A stretch of 64,000 nucleotides of DNA from Mesorhizobium sp. WSM4313 (GTDB lineage: Bacteria > Pseudomonadota > Alphaproteobacteria > Rhizobiales > Rhizobiaceae), in the NCBI RefSeq assembly GCF_002294725.1, contig NZ_NSFT01000001.1, positions 310,001 through 374,000 of the forward strand, written 5' to 3'. How positions within the stretch are numbered: the first letter of the stretch is position 1; each line of letters opens with the position of its first letter. The notes under the pieces were generated by a model that did not search any database, had not been told where the DNA came from, and was given only the letters and a program-made list of their open reading frames with translations. The position numbers and the translations under genes were made by a program. This document shows positions 44,285 to 52,203 of this stretch, one piece after another.

Positions 44285-44336
44285 CTAACTGCGCGATAGC
44301 TAACTGCGCGTCCTTGGCGGCTCAGAGACGAGTTTC

Positions 44337-44600
44337 TTGAGGGAGTGCGAAAAATGGCTGAGCGATCTTCACGAGCTCGACCGCATCGCCGACAGCGCCA
44401 TCCGCCTGGTGCGCGAGGAGGTGAACCAGGACGCGGTGGAACTGGACCGGCTGATCCGCGACATCGAGACCGAGATAACGGCGCTCCGGCGCGCTCGGCC
44501 TGCGCCGCCGCGCGCTGCGCAACCTGATTGTCAACGCTGCCACAACCCTGGAAGCTCTCGACGGCCATTGGTGCTGGCGACGAACTTACAGTCACGCTGA
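44337..44600 (+). CDS. helical hypothetical protein, possibly decayed
   Basis: A TTG-initiated frame of 87 codons. Residues 8-54 look truly coding: a charged amphipathic helix (DLHELDRIADSAIRLVREEV, then NQDAVELDRLIRDIETEITAL). After about codon 55 the composition changes, while the +1 frame reads ALRNLIVNAATTLEAL in protein-like fashion, suggesting a frameshift. There is no ATG start and no strong ribosome-binding site. Likely a remnant of a small gene. 44601-44907 holds nothing that I can support. Confidence 0.35.
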   Translation: MRECEKWLSDLHELDRIADSAIRLVREEVNQDAVELDRLIRDIETEITALRRARPAPPRAAQPDCQRCHNPGSSRRPLVLATNLQSR

Positions 44601-44907
44601 ACGCAAAGAATGATCAGCTATTGCGTGAGTTCGTGAGCGGCGGATTTGCTGAAAAAGAGGTTTTGCTGTAGTCGGGCAGGTAATTTACTGCACGATATTT
44701 AATCACGATCACATGTCGGATTTCGCTTTTTATGTCGAGCCGAACTCTAACAGATTCCGGCGGCCGATATCAAATATGAGGGCCTTTTATCGAGTGCCCA
44801 TCGAGCCGCGGATCGCAAAGTTCTTGTCGAGATGCAAAACAGCGAAGGCTTGAGCTTGATGCCTAGTCTAGTGAGAACCCGACATGTGTCGCAATTGACC
44901 CGGCTGC

Positions 44908-45336
44908 TTAGGTGGCCAGGCGTGCTGGCTTGCTGAGGGTGACTCCGCCCACATCCAACACACGCAGCGCGCCTTCCGCGACCGGGTCATTATACAGCAA
45001 CGCGCGGAATCCCGTTTTCACCGGGGTTTCTTCGATCGGCACTTGATCAGGGTCGAAGATTGCCCGATTTGGCAAAGTCACGGGCATTGGCAGCGAGGTG
45101 ATAGGGTCGAATGTCCGCTGACGGACGACGATAGAGAACGTTCCAGCATCCCCAAGGTCCGCGGACCAGACTGGCGTGCCAACCTTCGCCAGAATTCCCT
45201 CAAGTTTATCTGTGAAGCATTCAGACATGAAGATGCCGGCATTGCCGGGTTCGACTTGAAAGAGGGTGGTCGCTTTAGTGAAGTCCGATTGTTTGAAGTC
45301 GATATTGAAATAGATTGCAGGAAGCAGGATCGACAC
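44908..45336 (-). CDS. hypothetical protein, second gene of a pair
   Basis: Unrecognised 142-residue protein with a GTG start. It has no signal peptide or membrane segment, a mixed alpha/beta pattern (IYFNIDFKQSDFTKATTLFQ, TPVWSADLGDAGTFSIVVRQ, PVKTGFRALLYNDP) and one Cys. It starts 2 bp after the stop of the upstream gene, so the two form an operon. Base composition is visibly lower in GC than the surrounding core genes, suggesting acquisition. Function unknown. Confidence 0.6.
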   Translation of the reverse strand: MSILLPAIYFNIDFKQSDFTKATTLFQVEPGNAGIFMSECFTDKLEGILAKVGTPVWSADLGDAGTFSIVVRQRTFDPITSLPMPVTLPNRAIFDPDQVPIEETPVKTGFRALLYNDPVAEGALRVLDVGGVTLSKPARLAT

Positions 45337-45338
45337 GG

Positions 45339-45656
45339 CTAACTGTGCAGCCTGCCATTCCCATCAGGCCGATCCCAGACGGTAATAGCCCGATTTGCAG
45401 CGGGATCGACGATTCCTAGCTCGACTAGACCCCGGTGAAATCCGTCTTCGAAAGCGTCCCTAAAGCGGCCACTCGCGTGCAAACTGATCTTGAGTGAACG
45501 GCCAGTTGCCGCTTGGGCGATGTAGAGGTCACGCTTATGGCTGGCAACAGTCCAGATGTACGAGCGCTTGCTGTCGATACAGCCGCCGACACGGCATTTC
45601 TCGGCCATTTTCTCAAGGAACTGAGCTATGGGCTCCTGACGTTTTTCTTCGTTCAT
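45339..45656 (-). CDS. hypothetical protein, first gene of a pair
   Basis: Unrecognised 105-residue protein starting MNEEKRQEPIAQFLEKMAEK. Seen: a short N-terminal helix, CRVGGCIDSKRSYIWTVASHKRDLYIAQAATG with a Cys pair, and DAFEDGFHRGLVELGIVDP. Soluble, probably cytoplasmic. An in-frame upstream start (45683) would add nine residues. It is transcriptionally coupled to the next gene. No mobile-element gene is adjacent. Confidence 0.6.
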   Translation of the reverse strand: MNEEKRQEPIAQFLEKMAEKCRVGGCIDSKRSYIWTVASHKRDLYIAQAATGRSLKISLHASGRFRDAFEDGFHRGLVELGIVDPAANRAITVWDRPDGNGRLHS

Positions 45657-46391
45657 TGCGGGCTCGCTTGCCTCTGCGTCCACTTACGTGGTCGCGGCCA
45701 GAGCAGCGTAAGGGGTGGACGCCTTAGCCATAGAGCGGCCCGACAGTTCCGCGTTGGGGTTTGCGTTGGGTGAACCGCCGGGCCTTAGCCGACTCGGTAG
45801 GGGTGGGTAGAGTCGGCTAAAGCGAGGCTAAATTAGCATCTATGCATTGATATAGGTTTCTATACCTTTTCCACCGATTTCCAGGCGCCGGAATGCGGTC
45901 ATTGCGTAAAGGTTTGGTCAACTATCGCACATTAGAATTCGCTAATGCGCTTTACTTTGGTGCTCTTTTGTTGGGCTGCGTTCTTCGGCTGGGATTTGGC
46001 CGCCAACCATGGTGAATTCATGCTCGCGATCGGCCATGGGGTTTTTCGGCTCGTCCACATGACGGGGCTGGCTTGAACTAAGCTCATAAGTGCGGAGAGC
46101 GTTACTGACGGGCGGCGGTGGTGGTGGCAGCGAGGGTCTCGATGGCAGCCAATCTGTTCCGGGTGTCTTACTTCGTTAACCAGCGCGCCTGTGATGGGAG
46201 CCAGGAACGCGTTTGCGTGGCGAAATTCATTGTGACTGCGGAGACGATGAAAACCATGGCGGCAGAGACGTTCGGCCGTCAGGAGGCGCGGCGCCTGACC
46301 GGCGAGACGCATTCGGCAATCAACTAAACCACAATCTGCACCACCGATCTTTGAGCGGCCCGACGCCTCACGGTGGCGGGCACGCCAGTAA
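45657..46391. other. 735-bp region without a convincing gene
   Basis: All long frames here lack protein-like composition. A minus-strand segment (stop at 45942) reads Pro-rich then MADREHEFTMVGGQIPAEER to the stop and looks mildly protein-like, but a TAA near 46177 interrupts it upstream and no good start is seen, so it may be a gene remnant. GC is lower than in the flanks. A perfect inverted repeat is at 45785-45820. Confidence 0.5.
45785..45820. repeat. perfect 11-bp inverted repeat
   Basis: TTAGCCGACTC (45785-45795) and GAGTCGGCTAA (45810-45820) flank a 14-nt G-rich loop GGTAGGGGTGGGTA. There is no T-run directly after. It lies upstream of the hypothetical gene pair and could be an operator or the scar of an element. 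Confidence 0.5.
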
Positions 46392-46640
46392 CTAAAGTCC
46401 GAAAGAGAACACTTCGGGACGGCTCGTCTCGTAGCCAAGGCGGGGCTTGGAACTGCCAACCTCGGTCTGTGGTGAATTGGCGGTTCCGGTCGCAGTACAG
46501 TCAAGTTTGGCCGCTGCAGTCGCCTTGATCGACAGCCCTGCACATGTCTTTTGGGCAGTGAGCGTTGGCTTCTTGTCGTGGGCCACAGCGGCACTTGACG
46601 CCGCGAGAACGAGAGCCGCACAAACGATTGCCGTTTTCAT
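46392..46640 (-). CDS. small secreted protein of unknown function
   Basis: 82-residue protein with a clear signal peptide (AIVCAALVLAASSAAVAHDKK). The mature part of about 62 residues has two cysteines (KTCAGLS, KLDCTATG) that could form one disulphide, and a conserved-looking SSKPRLGYE stretch. Start ATG at 46640, with AGAAGGGGT upstream. Not recognised beyond being exported. Confidence 0.7.
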   Translation of the reverse strand: MKTAIVCAALVLAASSAAVAHDKKPTLTAQKTCAGLSIKATAAAKLDCTATGTANSPQTEVGSSKPRLGYETSRPEVFSFGL

Positions 46641-46791
46641 AGCGTTACCCCTTCTTTAGCAACAGCTGATGAGAGGGTAACGTAACGTTAACGAACCGTC
46701 AACGCGACACCGGACCAAGCCGGATTTCGAGCCCGATATGGCCAAAGATTGGACAGAGTCGGCATAAGCGTCGCGAAGTACTTGAAACGAC

Positions 46792-46866
46792 TGGTACGCC
46801 CAAGGGGAATCGAACCCCTGTTACCGCCGTGAAAGGGCGGTGTCCTAACCGCTAGACGATGGGCGC
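46792..46866 (-). tRNA. tRNA-Glu (anticodon UUC)
   Basis: 75-nt tRNA on the minus strand: GCGCCCA acceptor, D-arm GTCTAGCGGTTAGGAC, anticodon arm CCGCC-CTTTCAC-GGCGG (anticodon TTC), T-arm AGGGG-TTCGATT-CCCCT, encoded CCA. No direct repeat of its 3' end was found to the left, so no integrated island is shown. Confidence 0.95.
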
Positions 46867-47062
46867 GCTCAGACGAAGCGGCTTATAATTGCGTTGTTGC
46901 CAACCGGCAACCCATCTGCCGCCACATGCGACAACTTTTTTCAAGGCGGCACAAAGGGGCGCTTGGCCGAAGCGCCAAATGGTTTCCCACTCCACCTGAC
47001 AATGCACCTTGGAGATTGGCCGCAACGCCCCTCGCGATCCCCTCCAGACCAGGCCGAACGTA

Positions 47063-48364
47063 TCAGTCGTCCTCGCCACCGCCGCTGCGGCGACGGCAGC
47101 GCCAGTTCCAGTCGCGCTCGGGGCCGACGTCGATATGGACGGATTCGGTGTGGCAATAAGTGCCGACGCCGCCGCGGCCGGGCATCGAGCGGACGTAGCT
47201 CGCCAGTTCCCATTTCGACACGCCGGGCAACTGGATGTCGGCGGCGGCGCAATACATGTGCAGCGAGTTCTTGGCACCGTTGGCGCGGCGGTTACGCGAG
47301 GGATCGCGATAGCCGGAGGTGACGATCATCTTGCGGCCGAAATGACCCTCGATCGTCTTCAGCACCCGTACCAGCGACGGCTTGAGGCAGGCGACGTCGA
47401 CGCTTTCGTTCTGCTTCAAAAGACCGTTGGGCGCGAGCCTGGCCAAGCCGGCGGCCGACGCCACCTGGTAGGAACCGCCGCCGCCTTCGTCCTCGTTGAG
47501 GTCGACGTCGCTCTCGTCGTCGATGCCGGATTTGCGCTTGATCTCGAACAGCGCCGTCTGGCGCACGCCGGGAAGAGCGTCAGCGCCCGTGATGTGATTG
47601 CTCGGGTTGTCGAGCGAGGCCAGTTGCACCGGCTTTTCGGCCGGGGTCGCCGAGGCCAGCGTCACGATCGGCTTGGCCGGCGGCGGCGTGGTCTTGGCCT
47701 GCGCGGCGGGCTGGTCGCCGGAGCGCGCATTGTTGATTAGGGGGGCGGGGGCGGCCGAAGCCGGCGTGGTGCTGAACAGTGAGGCGAACAGGCTCTTCTT
47801 CGGCGCGGCGATCTGCGGCTGCGCCGGCTCGGCCGCGGTCACATAGACGCCGTTGCTCATGGCCTGCGTGGTCGCCTGCGCCTTCGACGCGACGGTGGCG
47901 GCATCGCCGGCGGCGACCTGCTTGGCGACGGCTAGCGTCTGTTCCGCCGTTTGCGCCTGCTGAACCAGCGGTTGCGGCGTGCTCCCGGCAATGGCCTGGG
48001 CGCCGGCAGGAATGGCGATGGGGAAGGTGCCGTCCGGCCGCGTCTCCGGCACATAGGCGACCTTCTCGGGCAAAGGCGCATCGCCCTCGCTCATCACGGT
48101 CGACGTCGCTTCGGCCGGCGCCGATGCCTGCAAGGACGAATCGGCCGAGGTCGCAGTCTTGGCGCTGGATGTCGCGCTCATTTCGCCGGCGGTTGAATTG
48201 TAGGCGGGCGAAACGACCGACATCGTCGGGTCGCCGGTCGATGTGCAGGAGGCCAGGAGCACGGAGAAAAGCGCTGCCGCAATGCTGCAGCTTCCCCTTC
48301 GTGCAAGACGCCAACCTGCTGATTTCAAAACAAATTCTCCCTCGATATCCGGTCGGTTCGTCAT
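47063..48364 (-). CDS. DUF882 (YcbK-like, M15-type) lipoprotein
   Basis: 433-residue predicted lipoprotein with a peptidase-like C-terminus. Seen: N-terminal hydrophobic segment and lipobox LLASC near residue 37, a long low-complexity Ala/Thr/Pro linker (about 40-300), and a DUF882/peptidase M15 domain (about 335-433): VTSGYRDPSRNRRANGAKNS, HMYCAAADIQLPG with His and Asp zinc ligands, and YCHTESVHIDVG with the last His. It probably acts on peptidoglycan cross-links or peptide stems. The ATG at 48364 is preferred; a longer frame upstream is unlikely. 46867-47062 has no gene. Confidence 0.87.
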   Translation of the reverse strand: MTNRPDIEGEFVLKSAGWRLARRGSCSIAAALFSVLLASCTSTGDPTMSVVSPAYNSTAGEMSATSSAKTATSADSSLQASAPAEATSTVMSEGDAPLPEKVAYVPETRPDGTFPIAIPAGAQAIAGSTPQPLVQQAQTAEQTLAVAKQVAAGDAATVASKAQATTQAMSNGVYVTAAEPAQPQIAAPKKSLFASLFSTTPASAAPAPLINNARSGDQPAAQAKTTPPPAKPIVTLASATPAEKPVQLASLDNPSNHITGADALPGVRQTALFEIKRKSGIDDESDVDLNEDEGGGGSYQVASAAGLARLAPNGLLKQNESVDVACLKPSLVRVLKTIEGHFGRKMIVTSGYRDPSRNRRANGAKNSLHMYCAAADIQLPGVSKWELASYVRSMPGRGGVGTYCHTESVHIDVGPERDWNWRCRRRSGGGEDD

Positions 48365-48549
48365 CGCCGCGCCACTCCAGTACCGCGCCGCGATAACCCT
48401 CCTGTTCCCAACCGGAAACGGGACGTGTGTCGAATCTGCAAGCCTCGGAATTATTCTGCGTCGGAAGGTGATTTGAGGCCGCCGAACGATTGACGCCACC
48501 ATTTCGCCCTGTTTTGGCGGCCCGTCAACTCACCACACATTACAGCCCG

Positions 48550-50385
48550 TTACACACGCACCTTGACATAAGTGCCCGGCGCATCTCCCAAGGTTTTCAT
48601 ACGCTTGCCGGGTTTGCGGGCGGGGACGCGAATGTCGTCCTGGGCCTCGATCCAGTGTTGCCAGTGCGTCCACCATGAACCAGGATGCTCGTGCGCCGCG
48701 GCAAGCCACGCGCTGAAGTCGCCCACCGGCTTGCCGCCGGTCCAGTACTGATATTTCCTGGCGGTAGGCGGGTTGACGACGCCCGCGATGTGACCGGAAC
48801 CCGCCATTACATACTCGACGTCGCCGCCGAAAAACTGCGATCCGAGGAACACCGAAAGCGCCGGCGCGATGTGGTCTTCCTTCGTGGCCAGGTTGTAGAC
48901 GGGGATGGTGATGTCGGCCAGAGAGACCGTGCGCCCGGCAAGCTCCATTGTGCCGCGCGAGAGATTGTTCTCGAGATAGCAATTGCGCAGGTAGAATGAG
49001 TGATTGGCCGCCGCCATGCGCGTGGAATCGGAATTCCAGTAGAGCAGGTCGAAGGGCAGGGGCTCCTTGCCGCGCATGTAGTTGTTGACGACATAGGGCC
49101 AGATCAGGTCGCCCGAGCGCAGCATGTTGAAGGCGGTGGCCATCTTGGTGCCGTCGAGATAGCCCTTTTCGTTCATCGAGCGCTCGACCGCGGCGACCTG
49201 GTCCTCGTCGACGAACACCTTGAGGTCGCCGGCATAGGTGAAGTCCACCTGGGTGGCGAAGAAGGTGGCCGATCTGATGCGGTGGTCGCCTTCCTGCGCC
49301 AACAGCGCCAGCGCGGCAGCCAGGAGCGTGCCGCCGACGCAGTAACCGATGGCGTTGACTTCCTTTTCGCCGGTCGCCTTCTCCACCATGTCGAGGCCGA
49401 ATTGCAGGCCTTCGCGGATATAGGCCTCCCAGCCCTTGGCCCCGTGACGCTCGTCGGGATTGATCCAGGAGATGACGAAGACGGTGTGGCCCTGCTCGAT
49501 CGCCCAGCGGATGAAGGACTTTTGCGGGTTGAGGTCGAGAATATAGAATTTGTTGATCCATGGCGGGCAGATCAGCAGCGGCCGTCTCAGCACCGTCTCG
49601 GTTACCGGGTCGTATTGGATAATCTCGGCGACATCGCTGCGGCCAATGACCTTGCCGGGCGTGGTGGCGATGTTCTTGCCGATCTCGAAGGGCGTGTAAT
49701 CGGCCTGGCGCAGCTTCAGGTCGCCCCGGCCCGCGGCGATGTCCTCGGCCAGCATCTTCATGCCGCGCACCAGGTTCTCGCCGTTCGAGGCCATGGTCTC
49801 GCGGAACAGCTCGGGATTGGTCAGGATGAAGTTCGACGGGGCGACCGCGTTCGACACCTGCTTGACGTAGAAGCTCGCCTTGTGGCGGGTGTGCTCATCC
49901 AGGCCCTCGGCATGCTCGACAAGCTCGTTCGCCCAGCGCGAGGTGACGAGATAGGCCTGCTTGAGGAAGTCGAAGAAGGCGTTGCGGCCCCATTCGGGGT
50001 CCTGGAAGCGCTTGTCGCCGCGCTCGGGCTGAACCGCGTCCTGTGGCGCTTCGGCGTTGGGATTGACCTTCTGGATGGCGTTCGCCCAAACGGTCATGTA
50101 GCCGGCAAACAGCCGCGTCTGCGCTTCGAGCGCGCGTTGCGGGTCGCCCAGCCAGTATTCCGAAAGCTTTGAGAAGGTCTTGACCATGTCGACGACGGGT
50201 TCGGCGACACGGTCGCGCACTTCGCCTTTCTCGCGCGGTTCCGCCCAGGCGGAAGCCGCCTTGCCAGCCTGCTCGACCATGCGCGCCATGTTCAGGGCGA
50301 AGCGCTCGGGATCCTTCACCAGATATTGCTCGATGGCCGAAGGTCCGCCATTTTCCGCTTTGTCCGAATCGTCAGGTTTGGACAT
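48550..50385 (-). CDS. phaC: class I poly(3-hydroxyalkanoate) synthase
   Basis: Polymerises (R)-3-hydroxyacyl-CoA (mainly C3-C5) into PHA storage granules. Seen: 611 residues; the N-terminal domain is typical of class I, and the alpha/beta-hydrolase core has the lipase-like box GYCVGG with nucleophile Cys349, NLATKEDHIAP with the Asp and GSGHIAGVVNPP with the His of the triad. CPPWINKFYILDLNP is a family signature. phaA/phaB are not in this window. Start ATG at 50385, with GGGAGGAA upstream; divergent from a small lipoprotein gene 97 bp away. Confidence 0.96.
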   Translation of the reverse strand: MSKPDDSDKAENGGPSAIEQYLVKDPERFALNMARMVEQAGKAASAWAEPREKGEVRDRVAEPVVDMVKTFSKLSEYWLGDPQRALEAQTRLFAGYMTVWANAIQKVNPNAEAPQDAVQPERGDKRFQDPEWGRNAFFDFLKQAYLVTSRWANELVEHAEGLDEHTRHKASFYVKQVSNAVAPSNFILTNPELFRETMASNGENLVRGMKMLAEDIAAGRGDLKLRQADYTPFEIGKNIATTPGKVIGRSDVAEIIQYDPVTETVLRRPLLICPPWINKFYILDLNPQKSFIRWAIEQGHTVFVISWINPDERHGAKGWEAYIREGLQFGLDMVEKATGEKEVNAIGYCVGGTLLAAALALLAQEGDHRIRSATFFATQVDFTYAGDLKVFVDEDQVAAVERSMNEKGYLDGTKMATAFNMLRSGDLIWPYVVNNYMRGKEPLPFDLLYWNSDSTRMAAANHSFYLRNCYLENNLSRGTMELAGRTVSLADITIPVYNLATKEDHIAPALSVFLGSQFFGGDVEYVMAGSGHIAGVVNPPTARKYQYWTGGKPVGDFSAWLAAAHEHPGSWWTHWQHWIEAQDDIRVPARKPGKRMKTLGDAPGTYVKVRV

Positions 50386-50482
50386 GGTTCGCGGGGTTCC
50401 TCCCGGAGCGTTTTCTTGACATATTACCATGGGACATCTGACCGGGTCCAATTCGCTCTAACCCGGCTGCCAGGAAAACAAT

Positions 50483-50887
50483 ATGACGATTAATGTTGGC
50501 GGGACTTTTTTTCTCAAGCCGGGTTCGATTTGCCGCATGGCGCTGATGGCGGGGCTGGTCGGCATGCTGCTGCCCGCTGCCGGCTGCACGAGCACCAGCA
50601 CGAACAATGCGCCGACGGCGCTGACCGAAGGTCCTAAGGACACCGGTTCCTATCCGAACCTCAACATCCCGCCGCAGGTGGCCGCCAAGCAGCTCACCAA
50701 GGAAGAGACCGCGGCGAACCTCGCCCAGCTCAAGGCCGAGGAGCAGATGCAGATTGCCAAGGGCAGCGGCGTCAAGGCGCCGGCGAATTCGGCCGCGCTC
50801 AATACTTTGGCCAAGACGCATGGCGCCGACACGCTGAAGCAGATCGAGGGCAAATGCGACCCCGCCCTCGACCCTAGCTGCAATTAG
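50483..50887 (+). CDS. small lipoprotein of unknown function
   Basis: 134-residue predicted lipoprotein: signal sequence with lipobox LLPAAGC (Cys near residue 35), then a Thr/Asn-rich linker, a short charged helix (QLTKEETAANLAQLKAEEQM) and a C-terminal Cys pair (GKCDPALDPSC). The N-terminus before the signal is long; the ATG at CRMALMAGLVG (about 50537) is an alternative start. Widespread in Rhizobiales as an uncharacterised protein, as far as I recall. Divergent from phaC. Confidence 0.75.
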   Translation: MTINVGGTFFLKPGSICRMALMAGLVGMLLPAAGCTSTSTNNAPTALTEGPKDTGSYPNLNIPPQVAAKQLTKEETAANLAQLKAEEQMQIAKGSGVKAPANSAALNTLAKTHGADTLKQIEGKCDPALDPSCN

Positions 50888-50928
50888 GTCTATATCGCGC
50901 GCCGAAACTCTGATGGTCTGGAACTGAA

Positions 50929-52146
50929 ATGGAAGAATTTCACAAGGTCCGCCGGCTTCCGCCTTACGTGTTCGAGCAGGTCAACCGGCTGAAGGCCAGC
51001 GCCCGTTCGCGCGGCGCCGACATCATCGACCTTGGCATGGGCAATCCGGACCTGCCGACGCCGAAAGCCATCGTCGACAAATTGTGCGAAGTAGTGCGCG
51101 ATCCGCGCACGCATCGCTACTCCGCTTCGCGCGGCATTCCGGGCCTGCGCCGCGCCCAGGCCAATTATTATCAGCGCCGCTTCGGCGTGAAGCTCAATCC
51201 CGATACGCAAGTGGTGGCGACGCTGGGCTCGAAGGAGGGCTTCGCCAACATGGCGCAGGCGATCACCGCGCCCGGCGACGTCATCCTGTGCCCCAACCCG
51301 ACCTATCCGATCCACGCCTTCGGCTTCATCATGTCGGGCGGGGTGATCCGCTCGCTGCAGGTGGAGCCCGATGACGGCTTCATCCCGGCGGTCGAGCGCG
51401 GCATCCGCCATTCGATCCCCAAGCCGCTGGCGCTGATCCTCAATTATCCGTCTAACCCGACGGCGCTTGTCGCCTCGCTCGATTTCTACAAGGACGTGGT
51501 GGCCTTCGCGAAGAAGAACGACATCATCATCCTGTCGGATCTCGCCTATTCGGAAATCTATTTCGACGGCAATCCGCCGCCATCGGTGCTGCAGGTGCCG
51601 GGCGCGATGGATGTCTGCGTCGAGTTCACCTCGATGTCGAAGACCTTTTCCATGCCCGGGTGGCGCATGGGCTTCGCGGTCGGCAACGAGCGGCTGATTT
51701 CGGCGCTGACGCGGGTGAAATCCTACCTCGACTACGGCGCCTTCACGCCGATCCAGGTCGCGGCGGCGCATGCGCTCAACGGCGACGGCGCCGATATCGA
51801 GGAGGTGCGCGAGGTCTACCACAAGCGGCGCGACGTAATGGTCGACTCCTTCGGCCGCGCCGGCTGGACCATTCCCGCGCCGGCGGCCTCGATGTTCGCC
51901 TGGGCGCCGATCCCGGAGCCGTTCCGCCATCTCGGCTCGCTGGAATTCTCCAAGCTGCTCATCGAGCATGCGGATGTCGCGGTGGCGCCGGGCGTCGGCT
52001 TCGGCGAGCATGGCGACGACTATGTGCGCCTGGCGCTGGTCGAGAACGAGCACCGGATCCGCCAGGCCGCGCGCAACATCAAGAAGTTCCTCGCGACCAC
52101 CGCGAAGCAGCCCAACAATGTGGTGCCTTTAGCCGCTCACCGTTGA
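50929..52146 (+). CDS. class I/II PLP-dependent aminotransferase, AlaC-like
   Basis: 405-residue fold-type I aminotransferase. Seen: IIDLGMGNPDLPTPKAIVDK near the N-terminus, GSKEGFANMAQAI and the AlaC-type LILNYPSNPTALVAS, with the PLP Lys238 in SMSKTFSMPGWRMGF and the C-terminal substrate Arg in YVRLALVENEHRIRQA. It most resembles glutamate-pyruvate/AlaC-type enzymes. Being 57 bp upstream of hom, it may serve aspartate-family or alanine metabolism; the substrate is inferred. Start ATG at 50929, with GAACTGA upstream. Confidence 0.87.
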   Translation: MEEFHKVRRLPPYVFEQVNRLKASARSRGADIIDLGMGNPDLPTPKAIVDKLCEVVRDPRTHRYSASRGIPGLRRAQANYYQRRFGVKLNPDTQVVATLGSKEGFANMAQAITAPGDVILCPNPTYPIHAFGFIMSGGVIRSLQVEPDDGFIPAVERGIRHSIPKPLALILNYPSNPTALVASLDFYKDVVAFAKKNDIIILSDLAYSEIYFDGNPPPSVLQVPGAMDVCVEFTSMSKTFSMPGWRMGFAVGNERLISALTRVKSYLDYGAFTPIQVAAAHALNGDGADIEEVREVYHKRRDVMVDSFGRAGWTIPAPAASMFAWAPIPEPFRHLGSLEFSKLLIEHADVAVAPGVGFGEHGDDYVRLALVENEHRIRQAARNIKKFLATTAKQPNNVVPLAAHR

Positions 52147-52150
52147 GTTG

Positions 52151-52182
52151 CCTGACATTTTTTGCACCTGACATTTTTTGCA
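52151..52182. repeat. perfect 16-bp tandem repeat before hom
   Basis: CCTGACATTTTTTGCA occurs twice head-to-tail (52151-52166 and 52167-52182) in the 57-bp spacer between the aminotransferase stop and hom. Each unit has a T6 tract. It may be a slippage product; it sits about 20 bp before the hom start and could affect its expression. Confidence 0.8.
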
Positions 52183-52203
52183 AATTGAGGGGCCTCGCCG
52201 GAC

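Noticed and set aside
46118..46327. 69-codon plus-strand frame and overlapping 229-codon minus-strand frame (45932-46621)
   Set aside because: Neither has a good ribosome-binding site or protein-like composition throughout, and the minus frame overlaps a convincing secreted-protein gene.
44285..46866. Genomic island integrated at tRNA-Glu
   Set aside because: No integrase and no second copy of the tRNA 3' end was seen to the left.
49000..50172. 390-codon plus-strand frame opposite phaC
   Set aside because: Shadow frame; phaC on the minus strand has a full catalytic triad.
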